A stretch of DNA of 26,277 bases from Symsagittifera roscoffensis (Eukaryota; Xenacoelomorpha; Acoela; Convolutidae). The stretch is from NCBI RefSeq assembly GCF_963678635.1, contig NW_026971497.1, forward strand, positions 1 to 26,277, given 5' to 3'. Below the pieces are notes generated by a model that ran no database searches, was not told where the DNA came from, and saw nothing but the letters and a program-made list of their open reading frames with translations. Positions 10,073 to 20,900 of the stretch are shown piece after piece; the first letter of the stretch is position 1; each line of letters starts with the position of its first letter. Both the position numbers and the translations under genes were made by a program.

Positions 10073-10239
10073 TATTTAAGCAATTTGATGAACATATCTT
10101 AAAAGTCAATTTGTTGATGTCAACTTTATTACTCATTAGTTCGGAACAAATCACGCGGAAAAATGCGGTAAAATCCTATTTTTAAAGGATTTTACCGCAT
10201 TTTTCTATAATTAAAGTGAGACAATTCAAGTCATGAATA
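10073..10239 (-). repeat. 5' LTR of the BEL/Pao element (about 167 bp)
   Basis: It aligns with 3033-3178 over its whole length. On the minus strand it begins TATTCATGA (the other copy has TG) and ends CTTAAATA. It carries an AATAAA hexamer on the minus strand (10130-10125), a possible poly(A) signal, and a perfect 20-bp hairpin. At about 150-170 bp the LTRs are short for BEL/Pao elements, which usually have several hundred. Confidence 0.72.
10158..10205. other. Perfect hairpin in the 5' LTR (20-bp arms, 8-nt loop)
   Basis: Arms lie at 10158-10177 and 10186-10205 with an A/T loop between. In the 3' LTR only the arm equivalent to 10186-10205 survives. It may be a regulatory RNA structure or the trace of a small palindromic insertion. 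Confidence 0.9.
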
Positions 10240-10244
10240 GCCTA
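10240..10244. repeat. Target-site duplication, right copy (gccta)
   Basis: It matches 3028-3032 exactly and abuts the high-coordinate LTR. Confidence 0.75.
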
Positions 10245-10829
10245 CTTCTCCCATTTGGGACCTTACTGAAGCACATTTCATCGGCGGTGAATGAGTCATT
10301 TCGCGGACAGTCAATGAGAGTTGATTTTAAACCAAATAAATTGTTTAGCTTTCCTAAAAAGTCTTCAATAGGGCGGCTAAATTAGGCGAAAATTTTAGAA
10401 GTTTTTTTGACGAACAAAAGTGTTTTAATTATCAAAAAAAAATTTAATGAAAAAGTGCAATTAAGCAGAAATATATATTGATTCATAGTTTCGATTGGTG
10501 TGTGAGGCGACAATTCGTCGCAAGCGACAACTCAAAAAAGTCTTAAAAAGTGACAATAAAAATTCGTAGCAGGAAACTATTTGCAGCAAGCGACAATTAG
10601 TTGCGGCAAAACCTATTGATCACGTAAAAAAATCAGAGTAATTGTTTTAATTAAAGAGTAAATGAAATTGGATATCAAAATTGAAAGAATGACCTTCAAA
10701 TTGCTTTGAAATTTTGTTGTTCTTGTAGTACGCTAGCAGCTCAATTAATCTCAATTGAGATTTTGTATATTTAGCCACCTTGAAATCACTTTCTCCGGCA
10801 AAAATGAGCGCAGGCCTAAGTGCCAAAAT
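10245..10829. other. Unassigned spacer between BEL/Pao element and transposase remnant
   Basis: No gene seen. Around 10508-10605 the motif gcgacaa recurs several times (near 10509, 10526 and 10589), including a small inverted repeat gcgac/gtcgc at 10509-10523. It may include the degraded end of the neighbouring DNA transposon, but no terminal inverted repeat was identified. Confidence 0.4.
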
Positions 10830-11560
10830 GCTTCATTCTTTACTCAGGATTTGAATAATAAAACTTTCGTGAGGTGGGCACAACCCATTCCCTCCTGCAA
10901 TGCCTGTGCCAGACCATGCCTGAGTTGGTGGTCTATTGTTTTCCTTTCTCATCATTTCCGAAATGTTTCGCCCACAAAGAATTGTTCTGATCAGTGTTGT
11001 TTCGATGTAATCCACATAGTTCAATAGGGGGATTCATTTTCCTTGTAAACTTCACTATACACAGAGTAATGCCGATGTCCAAATCAAGCTCTGGAATGTG
11101 AGCCAGAGCGACAAACGATTTACTGAAGGCGTGTGTGTTGTCATCTCGTCGGTATAGGAGTGCCAATCCAAGCTCTTCATAATTGCTCCAATTTGTTTAG
11201 TCGAAGTCAAAATATCAACCTTTGTTGGTTACGACACTGCAATTTTTTGATAAGAGTTAAGTAATGTTTGTTCAAAATCACCAAACACTAGAGAATGTTC
11301 AAGTTTCGGAGTGATATTTTTTAGTGGTCTGAAAGCCCGGATTTATTGATCCTCACTTTTTTTGCAGAAGAAAGCAGACGAAGGAGTCTGTCCATGCTGC
11401 TCAACATGGAGCTGTTTTGGACAGTGAGCTTTCGATAAATCAGAGCCCGGCATTCTTTAAAAATTCCCTTGGCATTTCAGAAAGTGTTTGACGGCAATGT
11501 CTCTAAATTTTTGCCGGTTGCGAAAATCAAAAATCTATCCTTATGGTTTGTGACAGGTCG
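10830..11560 (-). pseudogene. Decayed MULE-type (FLYWCH-associated) DNA transposase
   Basis: MULE transposases are DDE enzymes that move DNA transposons by cut and paste. In several minus-strand frames, in family order, I see FLIFATGKNLETL (about 11535-11490), a GIFKEC block where the family has a DGTFK-like first catalytic site (here the Asp is not kept), and LVFGDFEQTLLNSYQ (about 11290-11240) containing the second acidic site. These are followed by LGLALLYRRDD and FVALAHIPELDL (about 11175-11075), NPPIELC (near 11030) and a WHRHCRRE-like tail (near 10910). Stops and frameshifts separate the blocks, for example a TGA before the GIFKEC block. The order and spacing fit the PF10551-type domain. 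No intact ORF, N-terminal FLYWCH finger or terminal inverted repeats were found. Confidence 0.68.
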
Positions 11561-11687
11561 AAAGGCACAGCAACGTCTTTGATCCAGTGGAGGGAAGGTT
11601 CAAAAAGTATATTTGATAACGAGTTATCATTTTGTTTTTTTTCAGGGGTCTTCTTCTTTGAATCGTTTTATTTGATCCCCTTATTAC

Positions 11688-13286
11688 CAAAAAAGCTTGC
11701 TTCTAATTGTTGCCTCCTACAAATAGTTGCTTGACGCTAAGTTTCGCTTTCGTAGAGTCAACGAATTGCCGCGTGTGACGCATTGTCGCTGTACTAATTG
11801 CTGCATACCAAAACACGCAATTTTGTCCGAAGAGCAAAACAACACCAAAACAGTTACCGTGTTGCGAGCCTGCCAACAGAGTGGTGTACTCTAAATGAAC
11901 CTTAGAGCCGGCTATCTCACCGCGGAATTTAAGCTGACTCTCGGCTTTGGAGCCTAAGACCACTACTTGCCGATGCCGGAGAAAAAATAGCGGGATTTTG
12001 CTGTAGTTTACACATTTTTCAAAATTTTTGTCTAAAATTAACACTTTGCGTAAAATATCTCACCTAATTAAAACAATAGCATTCTCAACAACCCTTTAAC
12101 AAGGCCTGGTATAGTTTTCTTGGGCTGTTTTTTCTCCTCGGATTTGGTTTAAATGAACCAAAATTAGTTTCAGTTTGATGTCTTGTCTTTTTTAGTTTTG
12201 AAGGAATAAATCTCAAATGTTGAGAATGAAAGTTATCGACAAACCAATAAAAAAAACATAGTTTTTTGTTTGTTTTTGTTGTTGCAATTGTTGTGATCGA
12301 ATATCTAATCTACTTTGTATTGTCAACGCCAAAAAACTTTCGATTAAACTTTGATATGTTTCATTGAACTTCTTAAAATTATGATTTTTGCAGTAAGAGA
12401 TTCAAACAAGTGATACAAACATTTTTTCTGACTAGCAAACGTCTAATATACTCTATGTGAATGTATACATTTTGTTATTATCATATTTGATCAATGTATC
12501 AAATTTGTTACATGAAAAATTAATTGTTTATTTATAATTTCCTTTTTTGGGCAGATATACAACGACCACTCCTATGTTTCCAAAATTTCAAATAACTTTT
12601 TTTGTGAATGAGCTTTTTTCTGTTTTTGTGAGGAGCTAAATGTAGCATATTGCGGTTGAAATCATTTTTTTCGATTTCAGTTAATAAATTAAGAGGACAT
12701 AGTTTTCTGTTTTGATAATAACCAAAATTAGATGCATTAGTCAACACTCACAAATTGTAGACAATGCTAACAAATTGAAACCCTACGATGTTCGTATTGT
12801 TGAAAAAAATTTGAATAATTCCCCAAAAACTAGAAGAATTTTTTCGAGATTATTTTTTATATTGCCAACAACGAGCGTACGACCACGCCAGTTTGTCAAA
12901 GAGATGATTGAAAATGATTTTACAATGCTCTATAACTTCTTGCACAGAAAACCAAAATTTTTTTGAAAGAAACTAGCCTGCTGTGGTAGAATATTACGGG
13001 ATACTTGCAAAGAATCCGGATCAATTTTTCAACACCGTTTCCGTTTTTCTTAATTTTTAATCTTAATAGATGTCACTTTTCGGCCCATTAAGTTTGCAGT
13101 GGTTTACAAAACATCTGACAACTTAGAAAATGCACAATTTACTGCTCATTAATTTTTTATCAAAAAAGTTCTGAGAGCGAAATTGAATACAATCTGAGTG
13201 CAAAAAAAAGAACATTGCTTATGAAAAAAAAATTTGTTTGTTCTCCGATTTTTTAGTAGAATTACAGTTTATATTTTTCGTTTTAA
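11688..13286. repeat. Head-to-tail 1.6-kb duplication, copy 1 (1599 bp)
   Basis: It begins c-A6-gcttgc at 11688 and is followed directly by a second copy. The two agree almost base for base, with scattered substitutions, homopolymer length changes and one 17-bp difference, an estimated identity of about 97%. The frames 12044-11703 (minus) and 12712-12966 (plus) recur in copy 2, but the first changes frame at the 17-bp indel and the second lacks an ATG, so I call no gene. Confidence 0.95.
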
Positions 13287-14905
13287 CAAAAAAGCTTGCT
13301 TCTAATTGTTGCCTCCTACAAATAGTTGCTTGACGCTAAGTTTCGCTTTCGTAGAATCAACGAATTGCCGCGTGTGACGCATTGTCGCTGTACTAATTGC
13401 TGCATACCAAAACACGCAATTTTGTTCGAAGAGCAAAACAACACCAAAACATTTACCGCTGCATTCGAACCAATGTGTTGCGAGCCTGCCAACAGAGTGG
13501 TGTACTCTAAATGAAACTTAGAGCCGGCTATCTCACCGCGGAATTTAAGCTGACTCTCGGCTTTGGAGCCTAAGACCACTACTTGCCGATGCCGGAGAAA
13601 AAATAGCGGGATTTTGCTGTAGTTTACACATTTTTCAAAATTTTTGTCTAAAATTAACACTTTGCGTAAAATATCTCACCTAATTAAAACAATAGCATTC
13701 TCAACAACCCTTTAACAAGGCCTGGTATAGTTTTCTTGGGCTGTTTTTTCTCCTCGGATTTGGTTTAAATGAACCAAAATTAGTTTCAGTTTGATGTCTT
13801 GTCTTTTTTAGTTTTGAAGGAAAAAATCTCAAATGTTGAGAATGAAAGTTATCGACAAACCAATAAAAACAAACATAGTTTTTTGTTTGTTTTTGTTGTT
13901 GCAATTGTTGTGATCGAATATCTAATCTACTTTGTATTGTCAACGCCAAAAAACTTTCGATTAAACTTTGATATGTTTCATTGAACTTCTTAAAATTATG
14001 ATTTTTGCAGTAAGAGATTCAAACAAGTGACACAAACATTTTTTCTGACTAGCAAACGTCTAATATACTCTATGTGAATGTATACATTTTGTTTTTATCA
14101 TATTTGAACAATGTATCAAATTTGTTACATGAAAAATCAATTGTCTATTTATAATTTCCTTTTTTGGGCAGATATACAACGACCACTCCTATGTTTCCAA
14201 AATTTCAAATAATCTTTTTTGTGAATGAGCTTTTTTCTGTTTTTGTGAGGAGCTAAATGTAGCATATTGCGGTTGAAATCATTTTTTTTTTCGATTTCAG
14301 TTAATAAATTAAGAGGACATAGTTTTCTGTTTTGATAATAACCAAAATTAGATGCATTAGTCAACACTCACAAATTGTAGACAATGCTAACAAATTGAAA
14401 CCCTACGATGTTCATATTGTTGAAAAAAATTTGAATTTTTCCCCAAAATCTAAAAGAATTTTTTCGAGATTATTTTTTATATTGCCAACAACGAGCGTAC
14501 GACCACGCCAGTTTGTCAAAGAGATGATTGAAAATGATTTTACAATGCTCTATAACTTCTTGCACAGAAAACCAAATTTTTTTTGAAAGAAACTAGCCTG
14601 CTGTGGTAGAATATTACGGGATACTTGCAAAGAATCCGGATCATTTTTTCAACACCGTTTCCGTTTTTCTTAATTTTTAATCTTAATAGATGTCACTTTT
14701 CGGCCCTTTAAGTTTGCAGTGGTTTACAAAACATCTGAAAACTTAGAAAATGCACAATTTACTGCTCATTAATTTTTTATCAAAAAAGTTCTGAGAGCGA
14801 AATTGAATACAATCTGAGTGCAAAAAAAAGAACATTGCTTATGAAAAAAACTTGTTTGTTCTCCGATTTTTTAGTAGAATTACCGTTTATATTTTTCGTT
14901 TTTAC
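13287..14905. repeat. Head-to-tail 1.6-kb duplication, copy 2 (1619 bp)
   Basis: It repeats copy 1 from c-A6-gcttgc to a cgttttTac end at 14905, then sequence diverges. It contains 17 bp (in 13451-13470) that copy 1 lacks near 11849, plus a few longer A/T runs. No transposase motif, terminal inverted repeat or target duplication was recognised, so unequal exchange or template switching is as likely as transposition. Confidence 0.95.
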
Positions 14906-15450
14906 TTTTCGATTTTAAGTTTTTTTTGCTTTTGAATCAGAAAGTTCGTTTAAATTTATCACAGACGCTGCTTTAAAAACTGTTTCAAAGTTTTTGAAAC
15001 TAAATGAGCATTCTTTTCAGCAAAAAATGACGTTTTCAGAAAAAGTTGAAAGGCTTTGACTAAGAACTGCGTGTCTTTTTTTTCTACGTGCGTTACCCTA
15101 AACACAGTACAACTTGACACACATTTTGTGCTGTGGACGAATTAAGGACTCTGTTTCGATTTTTCTTCATTTACATTTAGATTTTTGCCAATAGATTGTC
15201 TGTTTGGCTTAATAATTGAAAGATAGTTTTTCCGATAAAGAGTTAATTTTATTTCTCACAATTAGTTTTTTCACTGTCCTGTTGTTTATACGTACCTTTC
15301 GTTCCAAATTTTGAAGAAAGTGTGACGACATGCTTTGTGCTCAAAGCATTTTTTCTCCAGGCCAATTTCGATTTGTTAACTGGTCATTTTTTACCAGAAT
15401 TTTTGTTTCTTCTTAATGTTATTGATGCCTTGAGCTCATAATTAAGACAA
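14906..15450. other. Unassigned AT-rich spacer
   Basis: No gene, RNA or repeat recognised on either strand between the tandem duplication and the Tc1-like element. Confidence 0.4.
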
Positions 15451-15452
15451 TA

Positions 15453-16081
15453 CAGTGCTGATTTAAATTATCCGGACAAAACGAACAAAACTTGAATTTT
15501 CAAACGCGTTTTTCTCAATTTGGGTTAAGATTAGACAAAAAGTTAAGAGGACAAAAGTTGCTTAGAATCTAAACACTACTTTGTTAATTGGTATGAAAAT
15601 TATATCACAGGAAGTCTCTTACGCAGTTCAACAAAGTTTAAGAAGGGTTAAATCTCCAAAAACCAGCATAAGAGAAAAAATTTTCACTTGATAGTCAATA
15701 AATGTGATTTTTACTATAAAAAACCCAGAATCTCTGTGTAAAAATAAATTTTAAACAATTTGCGCAAATTTTTGCAGATTTAACCCTTCTCAAACTTTAT
15801 TAAACTGCGTAAGAGGCTTCCTGTGATATAATTTTCATACCAATTAGTATAGTAGTTTCAGCGTAATTCTTGATTAATTGAAAAAAGCCAAAATGATCCA
15901 ATTTTGGGGTAAAATTTTTGTTGAGATTTTTGGAGAAAAAATGGCACCATATAAATTCTGGTGAGATTCTAAGCAATTTTTGTCCTCTTCACTTTTTGTC
16001 TAATCTTAACCCAATTTAAGAAAAACGCGTTTGAAAATTCAAGTTTTGTTCGTTTCGTACGGATAATTTAAATCAGCACTG
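15453..16081. mobile_element. Non-autonomous Tc1/mariner-like foldback element (629 bp)
   Basis: The ends CAGTGCTGATTTAAATTATC and its reverse complement lie at 15453 and 16081, each flanked by TA (15451-15452 and 16082-16083). CAGTG-type ends with TA target duplication are typical of Tc1-like elements. The inverted repeats run about 118 bp (15453-15570 against 15963-16081) with only a few mismatches. A second inverted block (about 15573-15660 against 15775-15860) extends the symmetry. About 100 bp at 15861-15962 has no partner on the left, so the element is an asymmetric long palindrome. No transposase frame is present; it would rely on a transposase elsewhere. Confidence 0.88.
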
Positions 16082-16083
16082 TA

Positions 16084-17741
16084 TTTTCACTGCGAATTTA
16101 TTCCGCGATCTTATGACCGTTTGAAAATTTCCAGTTTGCCTATTTGGAAAAATAAATGCGCGATATACTTCGTACTATTAACGCGTAAGCAGCAATTCAA
16201 TCCAGCTCAGAAACTCGATTACAAATTTTTGTTCCGACTTTCGAAGAAAACGGAATTTCTATGCTTGGTGTGGTTTTTTTTATTCAGTCAATTTTCGCCG
16301 ATCAAAATAATGGTTTTTAACAAAAAAAATTTATACCCCATTAAAGATATCGACTTCTTGAATAAAAATTTTTTTCCTCCCGTTACTTTTTGCCAAGTTC
16401 TAAGGGTTTGAAAGTTGTCAAACTGGCTATGTTCTTGACTAAATTATGAGCGCTTTCAAGAATGTATTCATAATACTGAGAGCGTAACGCGAACTATTTA
16501 TGCGTGGCGAATTATTCCGGACAATAAAATTGTTCAAATTGTATTAAGGCTAGATAAGTGGTCGTATTAATTTCGTATGACTCAAACTTTCACACTTTGA
16601 TCTCGTCCAAAGTTTATAGGGTTTCAATATTTTCTTTTAGCAAAAACTATTTGATATGAATTAAGGGAAAGTTGGAACATTCTCTGACTTGATATACGAG
16701 CAGTCTTGTATTCGATCTCACCGTTTTTGGGTTCTGTCCCTTAGGGGGCTACTGTCATGCGCGAAGCGCCGAATGGGTGAAAAAACTCGTGGACGGAGGA
16801 CCGAAAAAAAATTAGCCGAAAGTCAGTTTTAAAAGGGAGCAATTGCTATTCAATTAAAATGAATTACATGAAGCAATATTTTGCTTCTTTTATAACGAAA
16901 CCCATGAAATATAAAATGTGTTCCAGTTTGGCGGCGGTCAGTGACAATATGAAAGTTTAGCATATTTCTGCTGTTTTTATATTTGGTGAATATCAATATT
17001 CAGTCCCTCGAAAAGTTTACTTTCTTTCCAAATTTTAGATTTCTGAAATATGATTGGCTGATTTTTTATTTTCGCGCATTCGGTCCTTCGCGTCTGAGGG
17101 ATTCCACTTGTCCCTCCAAACAAGCTATTCAATTTTTCCGCAATCTTGGCTGGCCAAAGAATATTTGTATCATTGATGACTCTTCTTCTTTTTTTTTCCA
17201 AGTTTCAACTTGTTGTGCTCGATGAAGTTATTCTTAAGATAAATTTCGACTGATTAGCAAACCAATTTTTAATATACTTTTATAAATTATCTGAAAGGTA
17301 GTGACGCCTTGAACTTAAATTCAAAAAACATTTTTAATTGAGCCAAATTGATCAACATGAAACAACGAGTCTTTTCTGTGATACGGCCCGAAAAAATCAA
17401 TTTGCAAATTGAGCCTCTGTTGTTAGTAAAATTTAAAAAACAATTGAATTGAATTGAATTCAAGCTATCATATTTGAGCATTTTGATTCAGATTTTAAAT
17501 AACAAAAACAAACAAATCGGCCGTAAAAGAGAAAAAACCCAAAACAACTAACGCGTAAGTGGCAAGATAAATTTGTATTGAGGCAAGCTGTTTTGTCTTA
17601 GAGGAACGGTACTAGATGTAAAATACAACACTCCAGCAGCGGGTCGGTTGGTTACGTAGCAGTATTTAGAAAACCGCGTATTCAGACTCGTCAGTAGTAT
17701 AGATATACGACACTGGGATCGGGGGGGTGATCCCTTTAGGT
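16084..17741. other. Unassigned region between Tc1-like element and satellite
   Basis: No gene could be supported. Open frames at 16121-16411 (plus) and 16977-17201 (minus, 74 codons) begin at TTG and match nothing I know. A GC-richer patch at 16730-16800 contains the small hairpin gcgcgaagcgc. A short aattg repeat (four units) lies at 17442-17461, and a run of G sits at 17721-17727 next to the satellite. Confidence 0.45.
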
Positions 17742-17770
17742 ATCATTGGGTATAGATTATACCTAATGAT
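17742..17770. repeat. Head-to-head monomer junction at the satellite edge
   Basis: The stretch 17742-17754 is an inverted monomer piece (atcattgggtata). After three bases, 17758-17770 (tatacctaatgat) starts the array in the opposite sense, with 13-bp arms and one mismatch. Confidence 0.85.
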
Positions 17771-17867
17771 CCCTATGTAAATATTTATACCTAATGATCC
17801 CTATGTAAAATATTTATTCCTAATGATCCCTATGTAAAATTTTCATAGCTAATGATCCCTATGTAAA

Positions 17868-17990
17868 AAATTTTCCAAAAAAAATTTTCACAAAAAACTT
17901 TCAAAAAAAAAATTCAAATTTTTTTTCAAGTTTTTTTTCAAAATTTTTTTTTTCATATATTTTTTTCAATTTTCTTTTCAGTCTATGTAT
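17868..17990. other. A/T homopolymer block interrupting the satellite
   Basis: About 120 bp of A runs followed by T runs, with no monomer core, sit after the first four or five monomers. Regular monomers resume at about 17998. It may mark an insertion or a mutated linker expansion. Confidence 0.8.
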
Positions 17991-20900
17991 AACTGTTGAT
18001 CCCTATATATATTGTTCCCTAAATAAAACCAATGATCCCTGTGTATAATTTTTTATAGCTAGTGATCCCTATGTAAAAAATTATACCTAATGATCCCTAT
18101 GTAAAATATTTATACCTAAGGATCCCTATGTAAAAATTTATACCAAATGATCCCTAGGTAAAATGTTTATACCTAATGATCCCTATGTAAAAAATTTATA
18201 CCTAATGATCCCTATGTAAAAAATTTATACCTAATGATCCCTATGTAAAAAATTATACCTAATGATCCCTATGTAAAATATTTATACCTAATGATCACTA
18301 TGTAAAAATTTATACCTAAAGATCCTTATGTAAAATATTTATACCTAATGATCCCTATGTAAAAATTTATACCTAATGATCACTATGTAAAAATTTATAC
18401 CTAAAGATCCCTATGTAAAATATTTATACCTAATGATCCCTATGTAAAATATGTAAAATTTTTATACCTAATGATCCCTATGTAAAAAATTTATACCTAA
18501 TGATCCCTATGTAAAAAATTTATACCTAATGATCCCTATGTAAAAAATTATACCTAATGATCCCTATGTAAAATATTTATACCTAATGATCACTATGTAA
18601 AAATTTATACCTAAAGATCCCTATGTAAAACATTTATACCTAATGATCCATATGTAAAATAATTATACCTAATGATCCCTATTTAAAATATTTATAATTA
18701 AGGATCCCTATGTAAAAAATTTATACCTAATGATCCCTATGTAAAATATTTATACCTAATGATCCCTATGTAAGATATTTATACCTAATGATCCCTATAT
18801 ATAATACTTAACCTAATAATTCCTATGTAAAAAATTTATACCTAATGATCCCTATGTAAAAAATTATACCTTATGATCCCTATGTAAAATATTTATACCT
18901 AATGATCCCTATGTAAAATTTTATACCTAAAGATCCCTATGTAAAATATTTATACCTAAAGATCCCTATGAAAAATATTCATACCTAATGATCCCTATGT
19001 AAAATATTTTTACCTAATGATCCCTATGTAAAAAAAATTTTTACCTAATGATCCCTATGTAAAAAAATTATACCTAATGATCCCTATGTAAAATTTGTAG
19101 ACCTATTGATCCCTATGCAATAAATTTATACCTAATAATCCCTTTGTAAAAAAATTATACCTAATGATCCCTATGTAAAATTTTTATACCTAATGATCCC
19201 TATGTAAAAAATTTATACCTAATGATCCCTATGTAAAAAATTATACCTAATGATCCCTATGTAAAATAATTATACCTAATGATCCCTAAGTAAAAATTTA
19301 TACCTAAAGATCCCTATATAAAATATTTATACCTAATGATCCCTATGTAAAACACTTATACCTAATGATCCCTATGTAAAATATTTATACCTAATGATCT
19401 CTATGTAAAACATTTATACCTAATGATCCCTATGTAAAATATTTATACCTAATGATCGCTATGTAAAAAATTTATACCTAATGATCCCTATGTAAAAAAT
19501 TTATACCTAATGATCCCTATGTAAAAAAATTATACCTAATGATCCCTATGTAAAAAATGTATACCTAATGATCCCTATTTATAATTTTTATAGCTAATGA
19601 TCCCTATGTAAATATTTATGCCTAATGATCCCTTTGTAATATATTTATACCTAATGATCCCTATGTAAAATATTTATACCTAACGATTCCTATTTAAAAT
19701 AATTATACCTAATGATCCCTATGTAAATATTTATACCTAATGATCCCTGTGTAAAGTTTGTGGACCTATTGATCCCTATGCAATAAATTTATACCTAATG
19801 ATCCCCATGTAAAAGATTTTTACCGATTGATCCCTATGTAAAAAATTATACCTAATGATCCCTGTGTAAAGTTTGTGGACCTATTGATCCCTATGCATTA
19901 AATTTATACCTAATGATCCCTATGTAAAATATTTATACCTAATGATGACTAAGTGAAAAAATTATTCCTAATGATCCCTATGTCAAATTTTTATACCTAA
20001 TGATCCCTATGTAAAAAAATTATACCTAATGATCCCTATGTAAAAAATTTATACCTAATGATCCCTATGGAAAAAATTATACCTAATGATCCCTATATAA
20101 AAAAATTTATACCTAAAGATCCCTATGTAAAAATTTATACCTAAAGATCCCTATGTAAAATGTTCATACCGAATGATCCCTATGTAAAATATTTATACCT
20201 AATGATCCCTATGTAAAATATTTATACCTAATGATCCCTATGTAAAATATTTATACCTAATGATCCCTATGTAAAATATTTATAACTAATGATCCCTATG
20301 TAAAAAATTTATACCTAATGATCCCTTGGTAAAAAATTTATACTTAATGATCCCTATGTAAAAAAATTATACCTAATGATCCCTATGTAAAATATGTAAA
20401 ATTTTTAAACCTAATGATCCCTATGTAAAATATTTATACCTAATGATCCCTATGTAAAATATTTATACCTAATGATACCTATGTAAAATATTTATAACTA
20501 ATGATCCCTATGTAAAAAATTTATACCTAATGATCCCTATATAAAATATTTATACCTAATGATGACTAAGTGAAAAAATTATTCCTAATGATTCCTATGT
20601 CAAATTTTTATACCTAATGATCCCTATGTAAAAAAATTATACCTAATGATCCCTATGTAAAAAATTTATACCTAATGATCCCTATGGAAAAAATTATACC
20701 TAATGATCCCTATGTAAAAAAATTTATACCTAAAGATCCCTATGTAAAAATTTATACCTAAAGATCCCTATGTAAAATATTCATACCGAATGATCCCTAT
20801 GTAAAATATTTATACCTAATGATCCCTATGTAAAATATTTATACCTAATGATCCCTATGTAAAATATTTATACCTAATGATCCCTATGTAAAATATTTAT

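Larger units (their letters stand above)
3033..10239 (-). mobile_element. Decayed full-length BEL/Pao-type LTR retrotransposon
   Basis: A 7.2-kb element transcribed on the minus strand. From 5' to 3' on that strand: 5' LTR (10239-10073), PBS-like site (10070-10063), leader with minisatellite, gag from an ATG at 8907, zinc knuckle, protease-like region, reverse transcriptase, RNase H, integrase, C-terminal domain ending in TAA at 3271, and 3' LTR (3178-3033). Domain order with RNase H before integrase, a DUF1759-like gag and a DUF1758-like region are BEL/Pao hallmarks. No envelope-like frame follows integrase. Premature stops lie at 8893, 8656, 7321, 6379, 5944, 5854, 4899, 4779, 4425 and 3511 (lowest coordinate of each codon). 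Frameshifts lie near 6905, 6583, 5260 and 3800-3830, and a 50-bp duplication at 3611-3700. The copy cannot make its own proteins. The LTR pair is roughly 85% identical by eye, which suggests an old insertion. Confidence 0.9.

Noticed and set aside
11703-12044. Minus-strand 113-codon frame, repeated at 13316-13660
   Set aside because: The copies diverge in frame after a 17-bp indel, so no shared protein is kept, and no domain is recognised.
12220-12430. Weak resemblance between 12300-12450 and 17230-17285 (actagcaaac...taatatact)
   Set aside because: Only a few short AT-rich stretches agree; not enough to call a shared repeat.
16977-17201. Minus-strand 74-codon frame
   Set aside because: It starts at TTG, has a lysine-rich low-complexity start and no recognised motif or splice context.
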